A DNA stretch of 43,517 bases, taken from positions 1-43,517 of the IMG/VR virus record IMGVR_UViG_3300044632_001088. One strand, 5' to 3'. Positions 1-9,059 of the stretch are shown in pieces (the first letter of the stretch is position 1; the number at the start of each line of letters is the position of its first letter). The notes under the pieces are model-generated. The model saw only the letters and a program-made list of their open reading frames with translations, was not told where the DNA came from and searched no databases. This stretch comes from a virus. Position numbers and translations under genes: made by a program.

Positions 1-153
1 CTCTTCCGTGTGCGTCCTCGATTTGCGAATCCTTGGTTACCCCTGCCAGTTTTGCGATGCATGCAAGGCACATTTGCAAAAAATGCCCACCACAAAATGG
101 AAATCTTAGAATTTAGCACCGAGTAAAACGCTAGTTTTCGGCACGTTTTGAGC

Positions 154-423
154 CTATTTCGCGTTGTTTTGATCCATTCGGTAGCCTAATCGCCAAAGAA
201 TGCGAGCGAGATCCTCAGCCGTCTCTGTAATCGCTTGTTCGTCAAGATCCCAATGGCATCCATGCAACAGTTCATGGATCACAACCTCGAGTTGTCGCTC
301 TCCCTTGAGTGACTTGCGAACTTTGATTTCGCGACCATGATAATCGCATTGACCGTCATGCGTGTTTGGTAATCGCTCGAACGAAAGCTTGAAATACTTG
401 TCGCGCAACCTGACTCGCATCAT
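154..423 (-). CDS. Small HExxH putative metallopeptidase-like protein
   Basis: An 89-aa protein with a zinc-metallopeptidase signature, HELLH at residues 50-54 (His50, Glu51, His54), followed by a short acidic helix that could supply a third ligand. Proteins with a similar 'HELLH...CHWDL...' pattern recur as small unknown phage proteins; the substrate is unknown. It is the last gene of the minus-strand late operon: its ATG overlaps the TGA of the metallophosphoesterase gene as ATGA (an in-frame ATG at 420 is an alternative start). No signal peptide or membrane segment is visible. A role in host or virion protein processing is inference only. Confidence 0.6.
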   Translation of the reverse strand: MMRVRLRDKYFKLSFERLPNTHDGQCDYHGREIKVRKSLKGERQLEVVIHELLHGCHWDLDEQAITETAEDLARILWRLGYRMDQNNAK

Positions 424-1286
424 TTTGCCCTCATTGTCTCGAACTTGACCCGCTCCGATCGTTCATCCCAAAAAAACCGTAGCCAAGCTGAACCAAGTGC
501 CTTAGGCCCGAGCATGCGTTCGACTTCCCAACCAGCGTGTCCGTCGCCCCATGCGTCTTTGTAGCCAGGCGCACGAATGTGCAATTGCTCGTCGTGATAC
601 AACCCGCCTCTTGAGCTAATCCTTTGGCGCGGAATTGTAAAAGACCACTCATCGTGAGTATGACCCGTTAGCACGATGTCTGCGTCAGGAGTAAATGTCG
701 CTATTCTCGATGGTTGGAGCGTCCCCTTGGTGATAATCCCTCCACCACCCGACCCATGGTAGTGATAAAGAAATTTGGAATCCTTGATGCGGCTTTCAAA
801 GGCAATAAAACGAAATACGACCCAACCACCGTAGCCACTAGACTCGACAATGCCTCCTTGCTGTCGCATTCGAGAAACAAGGCGATCGGTAAGGTCGGTT
901 TCGTGTTGCTTTGCAATTGCTGTTTCATGGTTGCCTCGACCCATAACTGCAAAGTGTTGCAAATATGGCTTATAGAACTCAGCAGCAGTTTCGACGATCA
1001 AGTCAAAATAGTTATTCCCTTGGTGCTCCGGTCGCAACGCACTTTTATCTGCACGTTTATCCCAACGCCCCTGCATTACGCAGTGCAAGTCTCCGTTGTC
1101 CAAAATCGGCGCGTTGTATTCAACCGCTTCGTCGAGGTGCTTCCGCTCAAGCGCCTGATTGCATTTTGGGTTGTCGTGGTGCACGTCGCTGCGGAGCAAG
1201 ACCCATTGCTCCCAGTCCGTCCGTTTTGACATCTCAACTCTGATTTCGACAACATTCCTTTCCAGCTTTGCAATCGTCCATCCCAT
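420..1286 (-). CDS. Calcineurin-like metallophosphoesterase
   Basis: A 288-aa protein with the full metallophosphoesterase motif series: SDVHH (Asp34, His36), NGD (65-66), GRGNHE (Asn119, His120) and TGHTH (208-211), which bind two metal ions and hydrolyse phosphoester bonds. The family includes nucleases, nucleotide phosphatases and protein phosphatases; the substrate here cannot be told. The start at 1286 is chosen because an AGGAG site lies 8 nt upstream; the same frame is open further upstream but that part lies inside the preceding glycosyltransferase gene. The remaining overlap with that gene is 53 nt. It sits at the distal end of the late operon beside the HExxH protein. Confidence 0.8.
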   Translation of the reverse strand: MGWTIAKLERNVVEIRVEMSKRTDWEQWVLLRSDVHHDNPKCNQALERKHLDEAVEYNAPILDNGDLHCVMQGRWDKRADKSALRPEHQGNNYFDLIVETAAEFYKPYLQHFAVMGRGNHETAIAKQHETDLTDRLVSRMRQQGGIVESSGYGGWVVFRFIAFESRIKDSKFLYHYHGSGGGGIITKGTLQPSRIATFTPDADIVLTGHTHDEWSFTIPRQRISSRGGLYHDEQLHIRAPGYKDAWGDGHAGWEVERMLGPKALGSAWLRFFWDERSERVKFETMRAK

Positions 1287-2373
1287 GGCAACACTCCTTT
1301 GGTTGGCGGTTGTCGATAAAATCCTTGATCGCCTGATAGCGTTTCGGCGCGTTAGCGAAGTGCACAATCCATGCGTCGTCGAGGCCAGATTCGAAGCGGC
1401 CTTCGTCGTGGGTGGAAAACCACCATTGCCAGTTGGCTCTTGCATTCAGGTTGGCAAAGGTCGCACCTGACGCAACGGCGTTTGCGATGTTGTGCTCAAG
1501 GTAGATTTGCTCTGCACAATGACTGGTGCCGATGTCGACCAATGGTCGGTTCCAGACGTCCGCAGCCGATTGATTCACAAGGACGATGCCAGAGTTGAGG
1601 CATTGGGCGGTATGCTCGATGGCTAGGCCTGATCGGTTGGCGACGGTGTTCCGTTCGCGTTCGAGCCAATCGGTTTTGAACAAGAACGACCAGTCGTCAT
1701 GGGCTACGATGTCCGCATGCCCGTACATCTCAAACAAATCTGGGCAGCGATCAGTAATTACGCAGTCCGCATCGATAAATAGAGTCTGTTCGTATTTGGT
1801 CGCAAAGTGAAATGTACGGAATTTTTCGAGCGGCCCCCAGTCCTCGGTGTCGTTGTCGAGGTCGATCAAATCCGCACCTACGCGGTCGGCGTAGGCTTGC
1901 ATGGCGGGCCGCGTCAGTTTGAGCAGTTCGACAAACTCAGTGCCGTTGGCGACCGTGACAATCGCACGTTGGCGATTGGTTGCTGGTCGCTGGTGTCGCC
2001 AGAGCATGCGTGCGCGGTCGAGCGAGACGGTCGGTTTGTTGAGCTTGGTGTTGACGGCGTTGTGGAAATTGTGGCGAAACGCAAACCATCCTTCTGGGTC
2101 AAAGCTTGGCTGCAACTCGGTAAGTAATTTCACAGCGTCTTGGCGACAGGAGCAGCCGCCAGGAATTAGTCTTTTCCAAGAATCGAACCATTGTTGGTCT
2201 GCGTCTTCTTTTTGCCAAAGAATGCGCCAAGCTCTTCGGCCGTCACGTTGTTTGCTTAAACCTTTCTCGGAAACAAACGACGTGTTGCGGACTTTGTGTA
2301 AACTGGACGCAATTATTTTGTTAATAGGTTGCTGCGTGTTTTTTGGACGCATGTTAAAAACTAATGATTTCAT
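1234..2373 (-). CDS. Glycosyltransferase-like protein (GT-A type, DxD)
   Basis: A 379-aa protein. Residues about 135-330 look like a GT-A nucleotide-sugar glycosyltransferase: a beta strand (RAIVTVANG), a segment placing the donor pocket, then LFIDADC with the metal-binding DxD at 201-203. The N-terminal 130 residues hold a short Cys-containing segment (GGCSC) and a helical region; the C-terminus is Cys-rich (CCHGMDDC...CC). The start overlaps the TGA of the upstream gene (ATGA). Being in the late operon, it could modify virion or host-surface glycans; the donor sugar and target are unknown. It is unrelated at the motif level to the second glycosyltransferase at 12078-12845 beyond the general fold. 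Confidence 0.65.
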   Translation of the reverse strand: MKSLVFNMRPKNTQQPINKIIASSLHKVRNTSFVSEKGLSKQRDGRRAWRILWQKEDADQQWFDSWKRLIPGGCSCRQDAVKLLTELQPSFDPEGWFAFRHNFHNAVNTKLNKPTVSLDRARMLWRHQRPATNRQRAIVTVANGTEFVELLKLTRPAMQAYADRVGADLIDLDNDTEDWGPLEKFRTFHFATKYEQTLFIDADCVITDRCPDLFEMYGHADIVAHDDWSFLFKTDWLERERNTVANRSGLAIEHTAQCLNSGIVLVNQSAADVWNRPLVDIGTSHCAEQIYLEHNIANAVASGATFANLNARANWQWWFSTHDEGRFESGLDDAWIVHFANAPKRYQAIKDFIDNRQPKECCHGMDDCKAGKECCRNQS

Positions 2374-4034
2374 TCTATTTCTATTTCAATGTCTATCTCT
2401 GGAATGTTAAACGTACAAGGGCTGGTATCCACCTCCGAGCATTGAACAGCAATCGTCGTGGTTAGTTCTTCTGTAAACATAGATCCAACATTTTTTTGTT
2501 CACATCCGAAAAAACAGTCTTCAGGGCAATACAAAGTCGTCCAGCATTCTGATGGTTCACAAGGATCGATTCCAGTCAACTGCGGATGCCTCGCACCAAA
2601 TGGATTCGGCACATAACTGTCTGCCATACCGCATGGGTGACCGAAAGGGTCGAATTCGATTTGCCCTGGAGGTATTGGCAGCGGATACCTTATTCCGATT
2701 GGGTCAGGAAAATAAGTGCCAAATTGATTGCAGAATGATGTTGGTGTTGCAGATGCAAATCTACAAATCTCGCTATTTTCCTCCCAGTTTGGTAAAACAA
2801 TCCGGTCAATTGATGTGGTTGCAGTTATTGGATCATCGCAGCAATCCGTGCATGGAATTGAGTCAAATATAACAATCAGTGCAGGGTCGCACTCTTCAAT
2901 GTAAACAGAACCAGCCTTGTCTGGACATACTCTATAGTCGATTGTGTAATTTGTTACATCGGTTTCAATAGTTGGAGAGTCGTCGCACCAAAAAGGAGGG
3001 CTAAACTCAGGTTGATTAACCACAATTTGGTTTATGTAGCCAAAATTTTCTAATAAATTTGAGCAATCTCTTTTGCAAACTGGTTCGTCGCAACTTTGAG
3101 TTGGGTCAAATGGATCATTTTCAATGATGTCCGCGTCGGAAAAATTGATTGTGCCGTCAGGAGCCTCAGTAAAATACCTGATGCGTTCCCAGCAAAAGAA
3201 ATTCGAGTCGACGTGGCAGTCGTCTTCATTTGCTGGATTTCTTGTGTTTTCGCACTTTAAATCACAAAATGGATCGTACAAAGACAAATCAGCTGAACAT
3301 GCGTATTCTGGGTGTTCGCATCGCTCACCAGAGAATGTCCCAACAGGAACATAACAGTCAAAATTTGGGCCAAGGTTTTCTTCGCAAAGCACAAAGCAAG
3401 GATGCAGATATGTGTTTGTTACCGTGTAACTGCTTTCGTAGTTGCTGTTAACCCTTGCTGTGTAATATCCTGTTCCAACTAATTTCATTACATAACGACA
3501 TAAAGGCTCGACAGGGTTTTCTGGGTCTTGTTCTGGGCATCGAATTAGTTCTCTTGTCCAACTGATAGTTATCCCTGTAATGTAAAACCAAACAGCAAAA
3601 TAATTTTTTTGATCAGCGTTGACTTCTAAAAGCCATTCAACTATTTTTTCTACGCCAAGTACGCAGCATAGCGCTGGTTTGCAAGTTGGTACTGTGTTGC
3701 AGTTAGGACGCCCCCTCGCAGGCGATTCTTTAAGCATCGAATCTATTCGCAAATCAGTTGTTTGCCAGGAATTAGTTGACATATGTACGCAACATTCGAG
3801 CACCGGTTCTTGGATGTTATACGACCATGACTCTGTCAGGCAGCAGCATTCGGGATCAAATGTGCGAGAAAAACGGGTCCACAGCGACGGGTCTCCGTCT
3901 TCATAGTCTTCGTGAAACGACGTTTGCGGTCGCAACGTAATTGGAATAATAACTGTTTCGTCACAGCACTCCTGACAGTCTTCAGAAGGCAAGGTGTTGC
4001 AACAATAACAACCAGGCATGTGTTTGCGTTTCAC
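2370..4034 (-). CDS. Cysteine-rich late protein (45 Cys), function unknown
   Basis: About 554 aa with some 45 cysteines (8%), many as CC or CCC clusters near the N-terminus (GCYCC, CQECC, ECCCL). No recognised domain. GTG at 4034 is chosen because it overlaps the TGA of the upstream gene (GTGA) with GGAGG about 10 nt before it; ATG at 4019 is an alternative. There is no signal peptide. Its place after the tape measure suggests a tail-tip, adhesion or other late structural protein; the cysteines could form disulphides once the virion is outside the cell, or bind metal. It shares the short phrase QDPENPV with the 304-aa protein two genes upstream. Base composition looks richer in A+T than the capsid region. 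Confidence 0.55.
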   Translation of the reverse strand: MKRKHMPGCYCCNTLPSEDCQECCDETVIIPITLRPQTSFHEDYEDGDPSLWTRFSRTFDPECCCLTESWSYNIQEPVLECCVHMSTNSWQTTDLRIDSMLKESPARGRPNCNTVPTCKPALCCVLGVEKIVEWLLEVNADQKNYFAVWFYITGITISWTRELIRCPEQDPENPVEPLCRYVMKLVGTGYYTARVNSNYESSYTVTNTYLHPCFVLCEENLGPNFDCYVPVGTFSGERCEHPEYACSADLSLYDPFCDLKCENTRNPANEDDCHVDSNFFCWERIRYFTEAPDGTINFSDADIIENDPFDPTQSCDEPVCKRDCSNLLENFGYINQIVVNQPEFSPPFWCDDSPTIETDVTNYTIDYRVCPDKAGSVYIEECDPALIVIFDSIPCTDCCDDPITATTSIDRIVLPNWEENSEICRFASATPTSFCNQFGTYFPDPIGIRYPLPIPPGQIEFDPFGHPCGMADSYVPNPFGARHPQLTGIDPCEPSECWTTLYCPEDCFFGCEQKNVGSMFTEELTTTIAVQCSEVDTSPCTFNIPEIDIEIEIE

Positions 4035-4390
4035 TCTGGACACTCCTCCCAAACAACAATCCAGTAGCCATTAATAAGCTCGACAACGATTAACGACCCT
4101 GATGCTACAGCTATTGCTGCTAGGTTGTAAGCTTCAAGCGTTTGCGTCGTGTTACCTAAAACAACGTTCGTGCCAGACGGGTTTAATGCGTATCGAGTTA
4201 CAGTCGCTTTCCCTAATGTTGTTCCGCTTCGGGCCGGCACTCCACTTGTCGCGACACAGATGTAGTGTTCCTTTGTTGCGCCCTTAGGACCGTGCCCACC
4301 AAGACTGCCTGTAGGGTGGATAAGCTTAGACAGCGCATCGGCGTCCGAGCGATTGAATGTGTAGTGAGTCGGTTCGCGAGTTTTCGCCAT
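4031..4390 (-). CDS. Small late protein, probable tail-associated
   Basis: A 119-aa protein with a beta-rich C-terminal half (alternating hydrophobic and polar stretches ending in GYWIVVWEECPE). No family recognised with certainty. It lies between two larger unknown proteins downstream of the tape measure, its TGA overlapping the next GTG and its ATG overlapping the TAA of the gene before it by one base, so it is translationally coupled on both sides. A minor tail or tail-tip component is a positional inference. Confidence 0.5.
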   Translation of the reverse strand: MAKTREPTHYTFNRSDADALSKLIHPTGSLGGHGPKGATKEHYICVATSGVPARSGTTLGKATVTRYALNPSGTNVVLGNTTQTLEAYNLAAIAVASGSLIVVELINGYWIVVWEECPE

Positions 4391-5304
4391 TATGGAGTTC
4401 GGATGAAAGTCTTAAAATCCAAGCTTTTGTATTCTCGTCGTGTGAATTTGTAAGCGTCAGCGGCATTTGGTGGGTCCGCAGTTTTGTTGCCGTTAATGTC
4501 TAACGGGCCAAAGATGTGATTGCCTTGTGGCGTCATATACAATTCCAGTTTTCCACCAGCCTTGTAATTCCAACCGAAAGAAACGTAGGGAGTTATCCAA
4601 CCACCGTTTATGACCGGAGCTAAAAGAAACGTACCCCACTCGTATTGAGGGGCATAGGTCAGTCTGTATCGTATAGACCAACATGGGAATCCGTTGTAAA
4701 TACCAAGAGTAGAACTAATTACGTTTAGCAGCAAACAATGCGTAGGAAACTTGTAAAACTCGGTAGAATTTATTGTATTGTTTCGATCAGCAATATCTTT
4801 AAGGTTAAGAGATGACGTTTCAAACTGAGTGAATTCCGTAGAACAGAGTGTTCGTCGCGTTTGTGGAAGCGGGTCGATCAATTCGCCAGCAGTGTTCGCG
4901 TACATGTCACCATTTTCGTCTGCCGCTTTTGTCATCCAGTTTTCGGTGCTGTGATTCCACTCGATGATGGTTAGCCACGTTGTCGGATCTGGACTTACAG
5001 GGTTCTCTGGATCTTGTTCATATTCGTTCTTCGCTGAATCAAACTCGCATGTCATTTCCCAATACAATGCATGCTCGTCTAATCGCTCAATCGATTTTGA
5101 TATGCACTGCAAGCCAAGCGGCCCGTAGGTCATTCCAACAACCGGTGCGTTTGCTGTGTTTAGCAAAACATCTTCGCGCGTAGCAAACACGTCGTCAGTG
5201 ACTACAAGAAAAGTCACCGTCATGGTCATGTTAAGCCGGCCCTTTTCGCCCTTTTGCAGCGCGGCATTCGTTCTTCGTCTTTCGCCAACTATTTCTGATG
5301 CCAT
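4390..5304 (-). CDS. Late structural-position protein, 304 aa, unknown
   Basis: A 304-aa, beta-rich, aromatic-rich protein directly downstream of the tape measure, where distal tail or tail-tip proteins usually lie. No motif identifies it. ATG at 5304 lacks a convincing ribosome-binding site and follows the tape-measure stop after about 5 nt, so coupling is likely. It carries YEQDPENPV near residue 95, which matches a segment of the Cys-rich protein (CPEQDPENPV); the DNA of the two segments is also similar, suggesting local sequence exchange. A distal-tail role is inference. Confidence 0.5.
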   Translation of the reverse strand: MASEIVGERRRTNAALQKGEKGRLNMTMTVTFLVVTDDVFATREDVLLNTANAPVVGMTYGPLGLQCISKSIERLDEHALYWEMTCEFDSAKNEYEQDPENPVSPDPTTWLTIIEWNHSTENWMTKAADENGDMYANTAGELIDPLPQTRRTLCSTEFTQFETSSLNLKDIADRNNTINSTEFYKFPTHCLLLNVISSTLGIYNGFPCWSIRYRLTYAPQYEWGTFLLAPVINGGWITPYVSFGWNYKAGGKLELYMTPQGNHIFGPLDINGNKTADPPNAADAYKFTRREYKSLDFKTFIRTP

Positions 5305-5309
5305 GATGT

Positions 5310-8300
5310 CTATGGGTTAAAATTTGCGATCAGTCCGGGGTTCTTGGCAATCTTGTCCGCTATTTCCTTCAAGTACTTCTCGACCATCTTTTGGTGCTTG
5401 TCTGTCATGGACGCGCGCTGTGCGGCGAGCATCGCGTCACCCATGCTTCCGACCCTTGTCGGAGCTTGGTATTGCTGGATGTTGCCCATCACGCTTTTAG
5501 CTAACGCAGCGCCAGCCTTCTCCGCTGTTTGCTGGTCAATGAGTCCAGCGGCGAGCAAGTTCTTGATTTCCTGCAAGTCGTTCTTGTATTTTATGGCAGG
5601 GTTAAATCGCTCTTGGATCGATTTGACATTGTCCTCGATCTTTTGCTTCGCCTCGTCAAACTTGCCCTGATCAATCTTCTTCTGTGCAAGCAAATTTCGC
5701 AGTCCCAGCAAATCGTTTTCCTTAACTAGCCTCTGTATTTGGTCTTGCTGTTTCTTTTCTTCCTTTTTGCGAGCTTCCTCTTTTCGTTTCTCGGCAATTG
5801 CTTCTTTTGCGTCAGCAAGTTCGTCTTGAGTAATCTTTCTGCGCTTTGCCAATTCCAGTAGCTCAACTTCATTCTTTTCTTCAACCAGCGCGCGCACTTT
5901 CTTCTTGATCGCTTCTTCTTCCTTCTTGTGAGCCTCTATGGCGTCGAATTCTTTGAGAGACTGCTGCCTTTTGGCTTGTTCGGCTACGCTTATACCTGGA
6001 GCATTAAAGCCAATGCTTTCCATGTACAGTTCTCGTTTTGTCTTTCCAAGCCTTTCAAATTCCTGCCGTGTCTTTTCTATGGCATCCAATTCGTTTTTGG
6101 CTTTTTCTTCCGCTTGCTTTTCTGCATTTCTTGTCTGAGTCTCTTTTCTTGCTTCATTGAGCCTCCATTGCCTATATCCTTCTTCGCCTAGCTCAAGACG
6201 CTTTTTCGCACGTTCTTGTTCCTTTGCCTCGTCTTCCTCTCGCTTCCGTTTCGCCATGCCCTCTTGAAATTCTCGTTCCCTTCTTGCTTCTTCAATTTGG
6301 TCAAGGACTGCATTGACGTTTGTCCATTCCATATTGAAAAGATCACCTTCAGAAAATGTGTCTCGAACATAAGCAACAAATACAGCCAAGCTCCCCGAGG
6401 CTGTCCGTAAAAAATTATAGGACTCGCCTAGCTCATCATTTGATAAAAGCAAGTCGCGGCTCAACCCGAGAAGTTGCACCATGAGTGGCATCAAATTCTC
6501 GCCCAATTGCACCTGAACCATTTTCATGTCAGACAGGTACTTGTCGTATTGCCCAGCGAGCGTCAACTGCAACTCCTCGTTCATCGTTGCAAATCGACCA
6601 CCCGCTTCAGTCGCAAGCTCGATCGCCAAGGCGACTTCTTCAAACGAGATTTGGCCGTCCGTTGTTTTTTGCCTTAAGTCTGCCATGCTTTCGCCAGTCA
6701 GCTTGGCGATCTCTTGCAACGGGTTGAAACCCGCATTGACCATTTGCAAAACTTCTTGACCAGCAAGCTTTCCAGACGCTCGCACCTGTCCAAACGCAAG
6801 AGCAAGGGACTGGAATCGCTCCGCGTTGCCCATCGAGATTGCGGACAGGCTTTTCATAATCGCGCCTGTTCGCTCTGCTTCGAGCCCGAACCCCATGAGC
6901 GTTTTCGCGCCTCGAGCAAAATCGAGGAAGGACAGCGGTGTTTTTTTGTCGAGTTCCCGAAACTCGATCATCTTCTTGGTCGCTTCGGCAGTGGAGCCAG
7001 TCAGCGCCTTCATGGCCGCTTCGGTTCTTTGATACTCAGCTGCCAGCACAACGGATTCTCGTACAAACGATTTTATTGCTCCGACAACTTGCAGGATCGC
7101 TTGTGCTGCAAGCATCGGTCCAGTGGTTATACCGAGACCGGCAATGAATTGACCGACGAACGTTTGCGACTTCAATTCGGCATTCAGGTTTCTTTGAATC
7201 GCAATCAATTCCTGCTTTGTTATGGCACTAAGTTTCTCTTGGTCCTTCACAAACTTGACTGCTTCCGCATACCGCTGTTGTGCAGTCTTGGCCTGGTCTA
7301 CCATCCCGCGAATGCGGTTGTAGTCTTTCTCTCGTTTTTGGCTGGCAACGGATGCTTCAAGTTCTTGCGAGTTTTTCTTTAACTCATCTATGCGAGCCTT
7401 TTCGAGCCTTCGCTTATTGTTTATGTCCGCAGCAGTTTGTTCAGCATTTTGTTTTTCTCGAATAGCGTTCTCGGTCGCATGTCTTGCAATTTCTTGCTGC
7501 GTATCTCGTTCTAGCTTTGCTATTGCTTCGTCAAGAGAAAGAATTTCTTTTTTCGCGGCAATCTGCTGTCCAGTGACAGGATCGATCAATGGTTTTGATA
7601 AGTCTGTCGCCGGTATCTGGGATGGACGCCCAGATGAAACGATACCGAGGCTCGCTTGCGATTTCATCAAATCAATCGCATTTTGTTTTAGCTTTTCCTG
7701 CGCAGCAAGTTCCTCTTGATTACGCTTGCGTTTTTGCTCGGCCAGGTCTGCCTCGGACTTTATCAAAAAGTTGATGGTATCCCATCGAGCGTTTTTCTCA
7801 GCTTCTGCCGCTCGTTGCGTGGCTTGCCTTTCATTGTTGATACTATCTAGCAAAAGCTTAGACGCTTGTTGCCGTGATTGTTCGATGCGAAGTATGCCCT
7901 GTATTTCTTGCTGCTGTTGTGCGAGAATCTGATCCAACTCAGCCTTTTTTCTTTTGGCCGACTCTTCTGCCGTCGCTCGCTCTTTTGCTTCTCGCTCAGC
8001 AGTGGAATTTTTCCAAATGTTATGCAAAAAGATCATTTGATCTTCTTCTCGTTTTGCCATCGCTTGTTTATGCGCAGCGTATTCGTCAAGTCTCGCCCTT
8101 TGATGCGCCTGCTGTTGTGCTTCTCGAGCCGCAACTTCGTCAATGACCTTGTATCGCTCACGATACATCGCAATCATTTTTTGATGAGTTGCCTCGTCTA
8201 TCTGTCCTTTCTGAAACAGAACATTGGCTACGTTTGCGTCCCTGGCAAACTTTTCAGCGTCGGTCAAGCTTGTTTTGACATCGCGCGTAAACCGAGCTAT

Positions 8301-8384
8301 TTCATTACGAGCGAGCCCGGTGTTTTGCATCACCTCTTTGATGTCGAACCCAATGCCAATGTTGACTGCTGTTGGGCTAGCCAT
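5310..8384 (-). CDS. Tail tape measure protein
   Basis: A 1024-aa protein, the longest gene here, placed straight after the tail assembly chaperones as in most siphoviruses. Long charged coiled-coil stretches (Lys/Glu/Gln/Arg rich) make up residues about 90-400 and 700-960. Residues about 405-440 are hydrophobic (FVGQFIAGLGI...), and about 450-640 match the tape-measure core domain (AMKALTGSTAEATK..., GQVRASGKLAGQEVLQM, TDGQISFEEV). The protein sets tail length inside the tube and is delivered with DNA at infection. At about 1.5 Angstrom per residue it implies a tail of roughly 150 nm (family rule of thumb, not measured). ATG at 8384 overlaps the end of the G-T reading frame by 8 nt. Confidence 0.93.
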   Translation of the reverse strand: MASPTAVNIGIGFDIKEVMQNTGLARNEIARFTRDVKTSLTDAEKFARDANVANVLFQKGQIDEATHQKMIAMYRERYKVIDEVAAREAQQQAHQRARLDEYAAHKQAMAKREEDQMIFLHNIWKNSTAEREAKERATAEESAKRKKAELDQILAQQQQEIQGILRIEQSRQQASKLLLDSINNERQATQRAAEAEKNARWDTINFLIKSEADLAEQKRKRNQEELAAQEKLKQNAIDLMKSQASLGIVSSGRPSQIPATDLSKPLIDPVTGQQIAAKKEILSLDEAIAKLERDTQQEIARHATENAIREKQNAEQTAADINNKRRLEKARIDELKKNSQELEASVASQKREKDYNRIRGMVDQAKTAQQRYAEAVKFVKDQEKLSAITKQELIAIQRNLNAELKSQTFVGQFIAGLGITTGPMLAAQAILQVVGAIKSFVRESVVLAAEYQRTEAAMKALTGSTAEATKKMIEFRELDKKTPLSFLDFARGAKTLMGFGLEAERTGAIMKSLSAISMGNAERFQSLALAFGQVRASGKLAGQEVLQMVNAGFNPLQEIAKLTGESMADLRQKTTDGQISFEEVALAIELATEAGGRFATMNEELQLTLAGQYDKYLSDMKMVQVQLGENLMPLMVQLLGLSRDLLLSNDELGESYNFLRTASGSLAVFVAYVRDTFSEGDLFNMEWTNVNAVLDQIEEARREREFQEGMAKRKREEDEAKEQERAKKRLELGEEGYRQWRLNEARKETQTRNAEKQAEEKAKNELDAIEKTRQEFERLGKTKRELYMESIGFNAPGISVAEQAKRQQSLKEFDAIEAHKKEEEAIKKKVRALVEEKNEVELLELAKRRKITQDELADAKEAIAEKRKEEARKKEEKKQQDQIQRLVKENDLLGLRNLLAQKKIDQGKFDEAKQKIEDNVKSIQERFNPAIKYKNDLQEIKNLLAAGLIDQQTAEKAGAALAKSVMGNIQQYQAPTRVGSMGDAMLAAQRASMTDKHQKMVEKYLKEIADKIAKNPGLIANFNP

Positions 8385-9059
8385 TTGCCACCTTGTCCAG
8401 TTTGGTGATCTTTAGCAACGCATCAAAACTTGCAGCAGACTGCTGTTTGGTAATCGCGGTCGGCTTGCGAACACGCTTGTAGCGAGGTGGCATCAAATCC
8501 TGCCATGATGGTGGATCCATCTTGGCTTGAGCGTATAGCTTCACTAGCAACTTCTCCATGATCATTGCCGTCTGCTCCCACTCGTCACCGATCGGCTCAA
8601 CGCGGTCAAACGCTTCCCAAAACGTCAATGCGCCATCAGGAAGCTTTTCTAGCCAGGAATGAACGTCAACGATGCCCCAACGCAAGGCAAGCTTTCCAGC
8701 CAGCCTTAGCCTTGGGCTACGTCGGATTTTTTTGTTTCGGAGGATACCTCCTTGGATCGGATGCCAAGCAACTCCTTGGCAGCAGACCACAGTCCATCAG
8801 CCAGCTCCAAGTCGAGGGACTTGAGTTCCTCTGCATCATCAACGAGGCTAGCACCATGCTCATCGCATAGCATTAGCGACAGCGTGACGCGTCGGAACTT
8901 CTCCCATTGAAACTCGCCCTCCTTGGTCTGTACTGCCAAGTCGCGCTTGATGCCTTCCTCTTCGGTCAGTTTCTTCAAGTGAAACTTCATCCCGCAGACT
9001 TCCACCGGCTTAACAGTCAGTGGCTTGGAAAGCAGTGCTTTGAAATCGTCCTTATTCAT
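8377..9059 (-). CDS. Tail assembly chaperone G-T, made by -1 frameshift
   Basis: Predicted 227-aa fusion. The G frame (from 9059) runs into seven A residues (8727-8733 on this strand) read as ACA AAA AAA; slipping back one base continues as ATC CGA CGT into the second frame, which stays open to 8377. The G-only product stops about seven codons after the slip site. This is the standard G/G-T device of lambda-like tails: G coats the tape measure, the T part recruits tail tube subunits. The T part (about 110 aa) includes a Trp-rich acidic helix and KITKLDKVANG at its end. The frame lacks its own good start, which supports expression only by frameshift. Confidence 0.75.
8706..9059 (-). CDS. Tail assembly chaperone G
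   Basis: A 117-aa protein beginning MNKDDFKALL, with EVCGMKFHLKKLTEEE typical of short phage tail chaperones, ending SETKKSDVAQG. ATG at 9059 has GAGG six bases upstream and overlaps the TAA of the preceding gene by 8 nt; upstream in-frame ATGs lie inside that gene. It sits between the tail tube gene block and the tape measure, the canonical place. The zero-frame termination product should be the more abundant one. Confidence 0.75.
   Translation of the reverse strand: MNKDDFKALLSKPLTVKPVEVCGMKFHLKKLTEEEGIKRDLAVQTKEGEFQWEKFRRVTLSLMLCDEHGASLVDDAEELKSLDLELADGLWSAAKELLGIRSKEVSSETKKSDVAQG
8727..8733 (-). promoter_or_regulatory. Slippery heptamer for -1 ribosomal frameshift
   Basis: Seven consecutive A residues on the minus strand, in the frame A AAA AAA as required for tandem -1 slippage. 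The upstream frame stops shortly after and the -1 frame is open for about 115 codons. A Shine-Dalgarno-like AGGAGG lies about 20 nt upstream (minus strand, near 8750), a spacing that can stimulate -1 slippage in bacteria. Confidence 0.75.

Noticed and set aside
1-153. Terminator after the leftmost gene
   Set aside because: Only a weak AT-only hairpin (near 126-140) is seen; not enough to call, and no gene is visible in this stretch.
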